Origin: Longimicrobium sp.
GTDB lineage: Bacteria > Gemmatimonadota > Gemmatimonadetes > Longimicrobiales > Longimicrobiaceae
DNA: 45,457 bases
Assembly: GCA_036387335.1 (NCBI GenBank)
Contig: DASVTZ010000185.1
Coordinates: forward strand, 1 to 45,457
Reading direction: 5' to 3'
Numbering within the stretch: the stretch's first letter is position 1; each line of letters starts with the position of its first letter. The notes beneath the pieces are model-generated. The model was not told where the DNA came from. It made no database searches and saw only the letters and a program-made list of their open reading frames with translations. A program made the translations under genes and the position numbers. Shown in pieces: positions 6,497 to 13,935 of this stretch.

Positions 6497-7588
6497 ATGA
6501 ACGGGACGCACGAGCGGAGCCTCTTCGACCCGGTCCAGGTGGGACCGTACGAGCTGGCGAACCGCGTGGTGATGGCGCCGATGACACGCAGCCGCGCCGG
6601 GGCGGGGGGCGTGCCCTCCGAGCTGGCGCCGGCCTACTACGCGCAGCGCGCCACGGCCGGGCTGATCGTGACCGAGGGGGCGCAGGTGTCGCGGCAGGGG
6701 GCCGGGTACGTGAGCACGCCCGGCATCCACACCGACGAGCAGGTTGCGGGATGGCGCCGCGTGACGGAGGCGGTGCACGCGGCGGGCGGGCGCATCTTCC
6801 TCCAGCTCTGGCACGTGGGGCGGGTGTCGCACCCGTCGCTGCAGCCGGACGGGGCCCAGCCGGTGGCGCCGTCTGCCGTGGGAATCGAGGGGACCACCTT
6901 CACGGCGGATGGGCCGAAGCCCTTCGTGACGCCGCACGCCCTGGAGCGCGACGAGATCCGCGGCGTGGTGGAGCAGTTCGAGAACGGCGCGCGGCACGCG
7001 TACCGGGCCGGCTTCGACGGCGTGGAGCTGCACGGCGCCAACGGCTACCTGATCGACCAGTTCCTCCGCGACGGCGCCAACCGCCGCCGCGACGAGTACG
7101 GCGGGAGCGTGGCGAACCGGTCGCGCTTCCTCCTGGAAGTCACCGAGGCGGTGACGGGGGTGTGGGGCGGCGACCGGGTGGGGGTGCGCATCTCGCCGGT
7201 GAGCGCCGGGAACGGGATGAGCGACAGCGATCCGCTTGCGATCTTTGCGTACGCCGCGTACGCCCTCAACCGCTTCGGGCTGGCGTACCTGCACGTCACC
7301 GAGCCGGCAGTTGGCGCCGAGCCGCGCATCACGCCCACGCTGCGGGCCATCTTCCGCGGGGCGCTGATCGCCAACGGCGGCTACGGGCGCGAGACGGCCG
7401 ACGCGGCCATCGCCCGCGGCGAGGCGGACCTGGTGGCGTTCGGCATCCCCTTCCTCGCCAACCCGGACCTGCCGCGCCGCCTGCGCGAGGGGGCGCCGCT
7501 GAACGCGCCCGACCGCGCCACCTTTTACACTGGCGGCGAGCGCGGCTACGTGGACTACCCCACGCTGGAGGCGGCCGCCGCGCGCTGA
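6497..7588 (+). CDS. Old Yellow Enzyme family alkene reductase
   Basis: OYE enzymes are FMN- and NAD(P)H-dependent reductases of activated C=C bonds, quinones and nitro-esters. The 363-aa length fits. Features are the N-terminal LFDPVQVGPYELANRVVMAP, the FMN-region PMTRSRA, TEGAQVSRQGAGY and QLWHVGR, the substrate-binding pair in VELHGANGYLIDQFL (H..N), the RRRDEYGGSVANRSRFLLEV signature and the C-terminal ANGGYGRETA phosphate-binding loop. The start ATG follows a G-rich RBS. It has its own terminator at 7621-7653. The Rrf2-type site upstream suggests induction by electrophilic or oxidative stress; this is inferred from site sharing alone. Confidence 0.93.
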   Translation: MNGTHERSLFDPVQVGPYELANRVVMAPMTRSRAGAGGVPSELAPAYYAQRATAGLIVTEGAQVSRQGAGYVSTPGIHTDEQVAGWRRVTEAVHAAGGRIFLQLWHVGRVSHPSLQPDGAQPVAPSAVGIEGTTFTADGPKPFVTPHALERDEIRGVVEQFENGARHAYRAGFDGVELHGANGYLIDQFLRDGANRRRDEYGGSVANRSRFLLEVTEAVTGVWGGDRVGVRISPVSAGNGMSDSDPLAIFAYAAYALNRFGLAYLHVTEPAVGAEPRITPTLRAIFRGALIANGGYGRETADAAIARGEADLVAFGIPFLANPDLPRRLREGAPLNAPDRATFYTGGERGYVDYPTLEAAAAR

Positions 7589-7620
7589 ACGACGCGCACT
7601 CGGCGGGGTACGAGAACGGC

Positions 7621-7656
7621 GCGAATCACCGGGCCGCACGCCCGGTGATTCGCTTT
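7621..7656 (+). terminator. Strong intrinsic terminator after OYE
   Basis: A perfect 14-bp stem GCGAATCACCGGGC / GCCCGGTGATTCGC (7621-7634, 7640-7653) with loop CGCAC is followed by TTTACAT. It separates the OYE gene from the MFS-ABC pair. Confidence 0.75.
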
Positions 7657-7679
7657 ACATACGTCCAGAGAGCTTTCTG

Positions 7680-8975
7680 TTGCCCGATACAGTCCCCGCC
7701 GCCACAGGCCGGCGGAGCGAGTGGGTGCTGCTGGCGGTGCTGACCGCCGTCCAGTTCTGCCACATCCTCGATTTCGTGATCATTATGCCGCTGGGCCCGC
7801 AGCTCATGCGCTCCTTTGGCATCGGGGCGAGCAAGTTCGCGCTGCTCGTATCCGCGTACACCTTCAGCGCGGCGATCACGGGGCTGTTCGCGGCGTCGGT
7901 GATGGACCGCTTCGACCGCAAGCGGATGCTGCTGGTGCTGCTGGCGGGGTTCGCCGTGGGGACGCTGCTTTGCGGGCTGGCGGGGAGCTTCGCGCTGCTG
8001 ATGGCGGCGCGGGTGGCGGCCGGGGCGTGCGGCGGGGTGCTGGCAGGCGTCGTCTTCGCCATCATTGGCGACCAGATTCCGCCCGAGCGGCGGGGGCGCG
8101 CCACCGGTGTGGTCATGGCGGGGTTCAGCGCCGCGTCGGTGCTCGGGCTGCCGCTGGGGCTTTCCGTGGCGGAGCGGCATGGGTGGCAGGCGCCCTTCGT
8201 GTTGCTGTCGGCGCTCACGACGGGGGTGGTGCTCGCCGGCGCACTGGCGCTCCCCCCCATGCGCAGGCACCTTTCCGCGCCGCGCGGCAAATCGCCGATG
8301 CGCGACCTGTGGGCGGTGGCTCGCGAGCCATCGCACCTGCGCGCCTTCGGGTTCACGACGGCGCTGATGTTCGCGGCGTTCACGGTGGTGCCCTTCCTCA
8401 GCCCGTACCTGACCTTCAACGCCGGGGTCCCGGAGTCGCGGCTGGACCTGATCTACCTGGCGGGCGGCCTGGTCACGCTCTTCACCGGGCCCGCCATGGG
8501 GTGGCTCGCCGACCGCTTCGGCCACGCGCGGGTGTTCAGGATCACGGCGGTGGTGAGCATCGTCCCCATCGTGGCCGTCACCAACCTGCCGCCCGTGGGA
8601 CTGCCGCTGGTGCTCACCGTCACCACGATGATGATGGTGCTGGGCTCGGGGCGGATGATCTCGGCCACGGCGCTGGTGACGGGGGTGGTGCTGCCGGCGC
8701 GGCGGGGGAGCTTCATGAGCCTCAACGCCGCCGTGCAGCAGGGCGCCGCCGGGCTCGCCGCCTTCGTGGGCGGGCTGATGATCGGCCGCGCGGCGGACGG
8801 CCGGATGGTGGGCTACGCTCGGGTGGGCGTGCTGGCGATCGCCGCCAACCTGCTCACGCTGTGGCTGGTGCGGCGGCTGCGCGAGGTGAAGCCGGAGCCC
8901 GCCACGGTGCTGGAGGCCGGCGCGCCCCCGCTGGCCGCACCGCTGGAGGCGCCGCGCGACGCGGCCGCCGACTGA
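7680..8975 (+). CDS. MFS transporter, DHA1-like drug/metabolite efflux
   Basis: The frame opens with a TTG at 7680, preceded by AGAGAG. The 431-aa product has about 12 hydrophobic segments, with charged DRFDRKRML between TM2 and TM3 (the MFS motif A position) and a second copy-like DRFGHARVF in the C-half. The N-terminal stretch VLLAVLTAVQFCHILDFVII is TM1, and the D in LDF is typical of DHA1 exporters. It is an inner-membrane, proton-coupled transporter with unknown substrate. It lies 18 bases before an ABC exporter gene and is almost certainly cotranscribed with it, which is a slightly unusual pairing of two export systems. Confidence 0.88.
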   Translation: MPDTVPAATGRRSEWVLLAVLTAVQFCHILDFVIIMPLGPQLMRSFGIGASKFALLVSAYTFSAAITGLFAASVMDRFDRKRMLLVLLAGFAVGTLLCGLAGSFALLMAARVAAGACGGVLAGVVFAIIGDQIPPERRGRATGVVMAGFSAASVLGLPLGLSVAERHGWQAPFVLLSALTTGVVLAGALALPPMRRHLSAPRGKSPMRDLWAVAREPSHLRAFGFTTALMFAAFTVVPFLSPYLTFNAGVPESRLDLIYLAGGLVTLFTGPAMGWLADRFGHARVFRITAVVSIVPIVAVTNLPPVGLPLVLTVTTMMMVLGSGRMISATALVTGVVLPARRGSFMSLNAAVQQGAAGLAAFVGGLMIGRAADGRMVGYARVGVLAIAANLLTLWLVRRLREVKPEPATVLEAGAPPLAAPLEAPRDAAAD

Positions 8976-8993
8976 ACTCAAGGAGACTGCGCT

Positions 8994-10841
8994 TTGTCCA
9001 ACGGCTCGGATAAGAAGAAGAAAAAGGTCACCGCCGAGGCGTGGGCCGAAGCGCGCGCGCTGGTCTGGCAGCACCGCGGAAAGCTAAGCATCGGGATGGT
9101 GCTGATGCTCATCTCGCGCGTGGCCGGGCTGGTGCCCGCGGCCGCATCCAAGTTCCTGATCGACGACGTGATCGGAAAAGGGCGCGCCCAGCTGCTGATG
9201 CCGCTCGCCATCGGCGTGGCCGGCGCGACGCTGATCCAGGCGCTGACCTCGTTCTCCCTTTCGCAGGTCATCAGCGTCACGGCGCAGCGTGCCATCAACG
9301 ACATGCGGCGCCGCGTGATGAACAAGGTCACCCGCCTGCCGGTCAGCTACTTCGACTCCACGCAGTCCGGCGTGCTGGTGACGCGCATCATGACCGACGC
9401 GGAGGGGATCCGGAACCTGGTGGGCACCGGCATCATCCAGCTGGTGGGCGGCATCGTGACGGCGGTCGCGGCGCTGGTGTGGCTCTTCGTCCTCAACTGG
9501 CTGCTGACGGCCATCATCCTCGTCATCCTGCTGGTGTTCGGCGGGGCGATGGCTCGCACCTTTACGAAGCTGCGCCCCGTCTTCCGCGAGCGGAACGAGA
9601 TCAATTCGCGCATCACGGGGCGCCTCACCGAGACGCTGGGCGGCATCCGCGTGGTGAAGGCGTACGGCACCGAGAAGCGCGAGCAGCGGGTGTTCGCGCG
9701 CGGCGTCAACAAGCTCTTCCGCAACATCGCGCAGAGCATCACCGCGGTGTCGGCGGTCGGCTCGGCGGCCACCGTGGTGATCGGGCTGGTGTCGGTGGCG
9801 ATGATCGTGGTGGGCGGGCGCGCGATCCTCGACGGCAGCATGACTCTGGGCGACCTCTTCTCGTACACCATCCTCACGGGGCTGCTGGCGGCGCCCGTCT
9901 TTCAGATCGCCTCCATCAGCACGCAGATCAGCGAGGCGTTCGCGGGGCTGGACCGCATCCGCGAGATCATGAAGATGCGCACCGAGGACGACGAGGACGA
10001 GGAGCGCGGCTCCATCGGCCGAATCCATGGCGACGTCGAGCTGCGCGACGTCTGGTTCGAGTACAACCCCGGCCAGCCGGTGCTCAAGGGCGTCACGGTG
10101 GACGCCCCGGCCGGGAGCACGACGGCGCTGGTGGGCTCCAGCGGCTCGGGCAAGAGCACTCTGGTGAGCCTGGTGATGGCCTTCAACCGCCCCTCGCAGG
10201 GGATGCTGCTGGTGGACGGGCGCGACCTGAACGACATCCGCCTGGGCGACTACCGCGCGCAGCTGGGCGTGGTGCTGCAGGAGAACTTCCTCTTCGACGG
10301 CACGGTGGCGGACAACATCCGCTTCAGCCGCCCGGACGCGACGCGCGACGAGATCGAGGAGGTGGCGCGGATCGCCAACGCGGACGAGTTCATTCGCGGC
10401 TTTCCGCAGGGGTACGACACGGTCGTGGGCGAGCGGGGGATCAAGCTCTCCGGCGGGCAGCGGCAGCGGATCGCCATCGCGCGCGCCATCCTGGCCGACC
10501 CGCGCATCCTGATCCTGGACGAGGCCACCTCCGCGCTGGACAGTGAGAGCGAGGCGCTGATCCAGGAGGGGCTGCGGCGGCTGCGAAAGGGGCGCACCTC
10601 GTTCGTGATCGCGCACCGTCTCTCCACCATCCGCAGCGCGGACCAGATCCTCGTGCTGGAGGCCGGCGAGGTGGTGGAGCGCGGCACGCACACCGAGCTG
10701 ATGGCGCTGGGCGGCCGCTACCGCGACCTGCACGACCGGCAGTACGCCTGGGAGTCGGACCGCTTCGTGAACCCGGGCGAGGACTTCACGCCCGAGCCGG
10801 AGCTGCCCAAGGCCAAGGTGCGCGCGGCCGCGGCAAGCTGA
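8994..10841 (+). CDS. MsbA-like ABC exporter, fused permease-ATPase
   Basis: The TTG start at 8994 follows AAGGAG at the right distance. The 615-aa half-transporter has an N-terminal six-helix ABC membrane domain (about 25-315, including YFDSTQSGVLVTRIMTDAEG and the coupling-type RLTETLGGIRVVKAYG) and a C-terminal nucleotide-binding domain. Walker A is GSSGSGKST, the Q-loop is VVLQENFLFDGTV, the signature is LSGGQRQRIAIARAI, Walker B is ILILDEATSALD, and the H-loop is IAHRLSTI. All catalytic residues are present. A Lys-rich N-terminus (KKKKK) precedes the first helix. It should work as a homodimer exporting lipids or hydrophobic compounds. Translation may be coupled to the MFS gene upstream. 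Confidence 0.93.
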   Translation: MSNGSDKKKKKVTAEAWAEARALVWQHRGKLSIGMVLMLISRVAGLVPAAASKFLIDDVIGKGRAQLLMPLAIGVAGATLIQALTSFSLSQVISVTAQRAINDMRRRVMNKVTRLPVSYFDSTQSGVLVTRIMTDAEGIRNLVGTGIIQLVGGIVTAVAALVWLFVLNWLLTAIILVILLVFGGAMARTFTKLRPVFRERNEINSRITGRLTETLGGIRVVKAYGTEKREQRVFARGVNKLFRNIAQSITAVSAVGSAATVVIGLVSVAMIVVGGRAILDGSMTLGDLFSYTILTGLLAAPVFQIASISTQISEAFAGLDRIREIMKMRTEDDEDEERGSIGRIHGDVELRDVWFEYNPGQPVLKGVTVDAPAGSTTALVGSSGSGKSTLVSLVMAFNRPSQGMLLVDGRDLNDIRLGDYRAQLGVVLQENFLFDGTVADNIRFSRPDATRDEIEEVARIANADEFIRGFPQGYDTVVGERGIKLSGGQRQRIAIARAILADPRILILDEATSALDSESEALIQEGLRRLRKGRTSFVIAHRLSTIRSADQILVLEAGEVVERGTHTELMALGGRYRDLHDRQYAWESDRFVNPGEDFTPEPELPKAKVRAAAAS

Positions 10842-10855
10842 GGAAGGAACAGCAG

Positions 10856-11036
10856 CCTCACACAGAGACACAGAGGGGTACTGCAAGAGGGTACGGAAAG
10901 GGATTCTGCTGTTCCTCTGTGGCTTTGTAGTGCAGCGGGTGAGCCAGAACTGCATGGCTCACGCGGAGACGCAGAGACGCGGAGAGAGAACCGCAACGGC
11001 GGGGCGCACACAGAGGCACAGAGACCACAGAGGAAC
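10856..11036. repeat. CACACAGAG-type dispersed repeat, two adjoining units
   Basis: GCCTCACACAGAGACACAGAGG starts at 10856 and a partner arm, CTGTTCCTCTGTGGCTT, lies at about 10910-10926. A second degenerate unit with CGGAGACGCAGAGACGCGGAGAG and CACACAGAGGCACAGAG spans 10964-11025. Between them GTGAGCC / GGCTCAC pair (10940-10963). The family recurs at 20521, 24584, 32668, 35341 and 38057. Confidence 0.7.
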
Positions 11037-11112
11037 GGCTCGCATTGTCCGCGTCTCGCGTGTGCAGTCTGGTTAGAACGATCAGGAATGTACAGGAACT
11101 AGAGGAGAGGGT

Positions 11113-11361
11113 ATGCAGACCGTCATTGACTTGCCGGCTCCGCGCCTTATCCGCACGGAGGAGGAATATGATGCTGCCGTTGCGGAGATAGACCGGCTCC
11201 TGGACTTGGGCCCGTTTCCGAATCGCGGAGAGTACGATCGTCTGGAGATGCTGTCGCTTGTCGTGGAGGACTACGACTCACGCAACCACCCGATCGACGA
11301 TTCCGACCTGACGCCGCAGGACCTCAGTGAGCAGAGAGAGCCACAGAGGAAGCACGAATAA
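11113..11361 (+). pseudogene. Truncated HigA-like antitoxin ending in repeat DNA
   Basis: A good RBS (GAGGAGAGG) precedes the ATG. The first 66 or so residues match the N-terminal half of HigA-type antitoxins: LIRTEEEYDAAVAEIDRLLD, then EYDRLEMLSLVVEDYDSRNH and PIDDSDL. Such proteins normally continue into a Xre helix-turn-helix. Here the frame passes into DNA of the CACAGAGG repeat family (TGAGCAGAGAGAGCCACAGAGG from about 11326) and stops after 82 aa. The HTH is missing, so it cannot act as a normal repressor. No HigB toxin is adjacent. It looks like a module cut short by a repeat insertion or recombination, although the stub may still be expressed. Confidence 0.6.
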
Positions 11362-11394
11362 CGTAGGAGAGGGGCATAAGATTTCTCCGCGCCT

Positions 11395-12231
11395 CTACTC
11401 GGGCGGAAGCACCTTGGCCAGAGCGATCGCCGCTAGACGGGTTTCGCAGGCTGAGAGGAATCCCTTGCGGACTTCCCGCCGCTCAGCGGAAGTAAGGTCG
11501 CGGGCCAGGTGAGTGCGGCTCCGCGCCAGGAGACGACCGTCGAGCTGCTTCGGTAGCTGGTGGGTTGCGCGGATGCTTGCCACGAGCCCATCGAGCTCGG
11601 CTTCGGCGACCTCATTCGCCATCCCCTCCACGACTTCCGTGAGCGGATCTGTTGAGGGGCCGGGCTGCGGGCCTGGAAACATTGCCGCTGGCTGGCGTGG
11701 ATTGCAGGAGAGGAAGGGGGAAAGGTCCGACTCGCTCCACTCGGCCGTGGTGTCGGCTTCCTGGAGCAGGAACACGGACTGGCTTCCGCGGCTTGGCTTG
11801 ATCCCCAGCAGGTGCACCCGGACGCCAAGCTCCTGCGCCTGTTGCACGCCTACTCGCAGGTCTTCGTCGCCGGACAGCAGGACGGCTTCGGCCATTGCGC
11901 GGTTCTGGGCAAGGGTGATCATGTCGGTGACGATCAGCGAGTCCACGCCCTTCTGCTCGCCCATGCTGTTCACCAGGCCGAGACGCACCTTTACTCCAGG
12001 GAGGTAGGCGAGCGCAATGTGCTGGGCTGTCGGTCCGCTGGAAGTTCCATCGTACCAGTAGATCCGCAGCAACGGCAAACGGCAGACGCGCTCGGCGAAC
12101 TGAGTGAGAGCTTCGGCGACTTTCGCGTGGTCGATCACGACTTCGCCCCGAGCCAGCTTGCTGCCGGCAAGGAGGCTGCTGCCCTGGGCAAAGAGATATC
12201 CGGCATCGACGAACACCGCCACGCGATCCAT
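11395..12231 (-). CDS. NYN-domain (PIN-like) ribonuclease family protein 2
   Basis: The start at 12231 is set by GAGGGGGTG eight bases upstream; product 278 aa. The NYN core is clear: RVAVFVDAGYLF with D9, then RIYWYDGTSSGP, KGVDSLIVTDMITLA with D97 and D103, and LLSGDEDLRVGVQQA with D122 and D124. After about residue 160 a Pro-rich linker leads to a C-terminal helical region (about 195-278) that I do not recognise. It is not obviously related to NYN protein 1 beyond the fold. It is preceded by a two-hairpin leader like that of the gene at 4612. Probable RNA nuclease; target unknown. Confidence 0.85.
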   Translation of the reverse strand: MDRVAVFVDAGYLFAQGSSLLAGSKLARGEVVIDHAKVAEALTQFAERVCRLPLLRIYWYDGTSSGPTAQHIALAYLPGVKVRLGLVNSMGEQKGVDSLIVTDMITLAQNRAMAEAVLLSGDEDLRVGVQQAQELGVRVHLLGIKPSRGSQSVFLLQEADTTAEWSESDLSPFLSCNPRQPAAMFPGPQPGPSTDPLTEVVEGMANEVAEAELDGLVASIRATHQLPKQLDGRLLARSRTHLARDLTSAERREVRKGFLSACETRLAAIALAKVLPPE

Positions 12232-12281
12232 GCGCACCCCCTCAAAAATAGGCTTAAAGTGGACATATTGCACCACGAAGA

Positions 12282-12342
12282 AAGGGGTCCCCGAGGGGAC
12301 CCCTTAGTACGCTGCTCCATTTTAAAAGTAGTCGGAGCAACG
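12282..12342 (-). ncRNA. Two-hairpin structured leader of NYN gene 2
   Basis: Reading leftward, hairpin A pairs CGTTGCTCC (12342-12334) with GGAGCAGCG (12318-12310), 9 bp with one G-U, and its 15-base loop contains TTTTAAAA. Four bases on, hairpin B is a perfect 11-bp stem AAGGGGTCCCC / GGGGACCCCTT (12305-12295, 12292-12282) with a tight loop, followed by TCTTCG. The ATG is 50 bases downstream. Order and spacing relative to the promoter parallel 4522-4588, although the stem sequences differ, so the similarity is structural. Confidence 0.5.
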
Positions 12343-12347
12343 CTCTA

Positions 12348-12376
12348 AAATTACCGAAACGGTCTGGCAACGTCAA
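12348..12376 (-). promoter_or_regulatory. Sigma-70-like promoter of NYN gene 2
   Basis: TTGACG (12376-12371), a 17-base spacer and TAATTT (12353-12348), read leftward. Only five bases separate the -10 from hairpin A, so the transcript would begin almost inside the hairpin, as at NYN gene 1. Confidence 0.6.
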
Positions 12377-12440
12377 GTGTCGCGAACAGCTTACGCCGTT
12401 CAGAACTGAAGCAAGCCGTGAGACGTAGGGTGAGAATTGA

Positions 12441-12475
12441 AGGAGGCGCGGAGAGATGGTCTCTCCGCGCCTCCT
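12441..12475. terminator. Bidirectional 16-bp terminator hairpin
   Basis: AGGAGGCGCGGAGAGA / TCTCTCCGCGCCTCCT (12441-12456, 12460-12475), a perfect 16-bp stem with loop TGG, seven bases after the stop of the RG-rich gene on the minus strand. T-rich flanks exist on both sides. Its stem sequence resembles the repeat unit at 43791-43823. Confidence 0.7.
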
Positions 12476-12481
12476 TTGTGC

Positions 12482-12988
12482 TCAGAACTTCTTGCGCCCG
12501 CCGCCTCCACCGCCGCGGCTGGGGCCTTTGGAGGGGCCGCGAGCGGGGCCCTTGAAGGGAGGCTTGCCGGGGCCGCGGCGCGGCTTCGCGTCGCGCGGGG
12601 CCTCGTCTTCGTCGCGGTCGCGGGAGCGGGGCGGGGCGCCGCGGGTGCCGCCCCGCGGGCCGCCGCCGGTGCGCCCGGCCGAGCCGCCGCGCGTGCCGTA
12701 GCCCGGGCCTGAACGCTCCGACGGGCCGGAGCGCTCGCGCGGGGCCGTGCTCGGGCGGGCTCGGGGGGCGGGACGGTCCTCGTCGGAGCGCTCCATCCCC
12801 TGGGCGATGCGCTGAAGCTGGCGGGCCTGGCTCAGGAGCGCGCGGCCCTGCTCTTCCAGCGCGTCCGCCATCTCCAGCAGATCCTCGGAGCGCGAGCCGC
12901 GGGCGCGGGCCGGCGCGTTGAAGCCACCCTCTTCACCATCGTTATCGGCAGCGCGGCCGGGAGGGCCGCGGCGCGTCGGTTGTCTCAT
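12482..12988 (-). CDS. RG/GGR-rich intrinsically disordered protein
   Basis: The product is 168 aa, starting at the ATG at 12988 with GTGAGGACAC before it. Residues about 33-68 form one predicted amphipathic helix (SEDLLEMADALEEQGRALLS, then QARQLQRIAQGM). The remainder is low-complexity Arg/Gly/Pro/Ser, with RGG and GGTRG-type stretches, and ends GPSRGGGGGGRKKF. The tail is strongly basic. RG-rich tails in other proteins bind RNA or drive condensation; that role here is inference. No family is recognised. Purine-rich codon bias could inflate open frames in GC-rich DNA, but the good RBS, a helix-then-tail layout and a terminator right after the stop support a real gene. Confidence 0.65.
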   Translation of the reverse strand: MRQPTRRGPPGRAADNDGEEGGFNAPARARGSRSEDLLEMADALEEQGRALLSQARQLQRIAQGMERSDEDRPAPRARPSTAPRERSGPSERSGPGYGTRGGSAGRTGGGPRGGTRGAPPRSRDRDEDEAPRDAKPRRGPGKPPFKGPARGPSKGPSRGGGGGGRKKF

Positions 12989-13106
12989 GTGTCCTCACGT
13001 GTGGGTGTGACGCGGATGCGGAACCGGGTCCGCCCCCGCTGCACGATGCGCACCCGCCGCACGGGCGGTGCCGCGCACAAGGTAACGCCCCGCGCGCGCC
13101 GCCGCT

Positions 13107-13625
13107 TCAGGACCAGGGCTCGTCGGCGCTGGGACCGTAGATCGACGGCACCGGAACGTCCAGCAGCCGCAGGTACACGCTGAGCTGCCCGCGGTGGTGC
13201 ACCATGTGGCTCACCACCATCCCGCGCAGCACGCCGATGCGCGGCTGCGTGAAGACCACGTGCTCGCCCGCGCGCAGCGTCCAGGGCTCGCGCAGCGACA
13301 GGTCGTCCGCCTCCTCCAGCAGCGGGCGAAAGGCCGCCACCGTTTCGTCGAAGCGTCGCAGGATCTCGTCACGCGTGGTCGCCGGCGGGTTGGGCGGCAG
13401 CGGGGCGGTGACGTCGAACTCCTGCCCCTGTATGATCGCCGTCCCGTAGAACGGGATCGTGGCGATGTGCGTGGCGAGCCCGCCCAGCGACATCGACTTC
13501 GGGTGCGGCTTCCAATCGAAGTGCTCTTCAGGGACGCGCTCCAGCACGCGGCGCGTGGTGGCGATCTCGGTCTCGAGGTCGCCCAGGGCGATCTTCTGCA
13601 GAGGGGGGCGGGTGGCTTCGGTCAT
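13107..13625 (-). CDS. DinB-family metal-binding four-helix protein
   Basis: The 172-aa product fits DinB/YfiT-like proteins, which are four-helix bundles with a metal held by three His residues and which often act as thiol-dependent transferases. The pattern is visible: EEHFDWKPHPKSMSLGGLAT with a first His in GLATHIATIPFY, and VVSHMVHHRGQLSVYLRLLD with the H..HHRGQ pair near the end, followed by VPVPSIYGPSADE. FDWKPHPKSMSLG is a hallmark of the DinB_2 subgroup. It is cytosolic, and the exact substrate is unknown. No clear Shine-Dalgarno is seen before the ATG at 13625. Confidence 0.88.
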   Translation of the reverse strand: MTEATRPPLQKIALGDLETEIATTRRVLERVPEEHFDWKPHPKSMSLGGLATHIATIPFYGTAIIQGQEFDVTAPLPPNPPATTRDEILRRFDETVAAFRPLLEEADDLSLREPWTLRAGEHVVFTQPRIGVLRGMVVSHMVHHRGQLSVYLRLLDVPVPSIYGPSADEPWS

Positions 13626-13654
13626 GGCCGGGTTCGGTTGGCGGGTGGAAAGGG

Positions 13655-13681
13655 AAAGGCGGCCCCGGGGGACCGCCTTTT
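13655..13681 (-). terminator. Terminator after metallothionein-like gene
   Basis: AAAGGCGG / CCGCCTTT (13655-13662, 13673-13680) flank a C/G-rich loop, with Ts and As on either side. It lies just downstream of the 13707-13793 gene on the minus strand. Confidence 0.6.
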
Positions 13682-13706
13682 CACATGCAGCGGCGAGGCG
13701 CCAGGC

Positions 13707-13793
13707 TCAGCCGCAGCACTTCTCCTTGCAGCAGTCGCAGCTCTCGCAGCATTCGGTGCAGTCGCAGTCCGGGCAGTCGCACTTGACGTTCAT
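13707..13793 (-). CDS. 28-residue Cys-rich metallothionein-like peptide
   Basis: The ATG at 13793 is preceded by GAAGGAG with a four-base gap, an excellent RBS. The peptide starts MNVKCDCPDCDCTECC and ends ESCDCCKEKCCG, with 11 Cys in 28 residues in CxC, CxxC and CC pairs. It has no aromatic residues and a few Lys and acidic residues, the hallmark composition of a metal-thiolate cluster peptide. It does not match the longer cyanobacterial SmtA or mycobacterial MymT layout that I know. A terminator follows. Binding of Zn, Cu or Cd is inferred from composition. Because of its size it would be missed by most gene callers. Confidence 0.72.
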   Translation of the reverse strand: MNVKCDCPDCDCTECCESCDCCKEKCCG

Positions 13794-13935
13794 GGGGCTC
13801 CTTCACGGTGGATGAAAGCTGAATCCGCTCGCATGGAGGGTAAGCGACTCCGGGCTCCGGGTCAAGGCAACAGCGGGCCTCACATAGCGCCGCAGAGGGG
13901 AACCGCAAGAGAACGGAGAGTTCGTGCCGGCCTGT

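Noticed and set aside
10856-11036. CRISPR-like array from repeated CACAGAG units
   Set aside because: Units are palindromic arms with irregular spacing; there are no constant-length spacers and no cas genes nearby.
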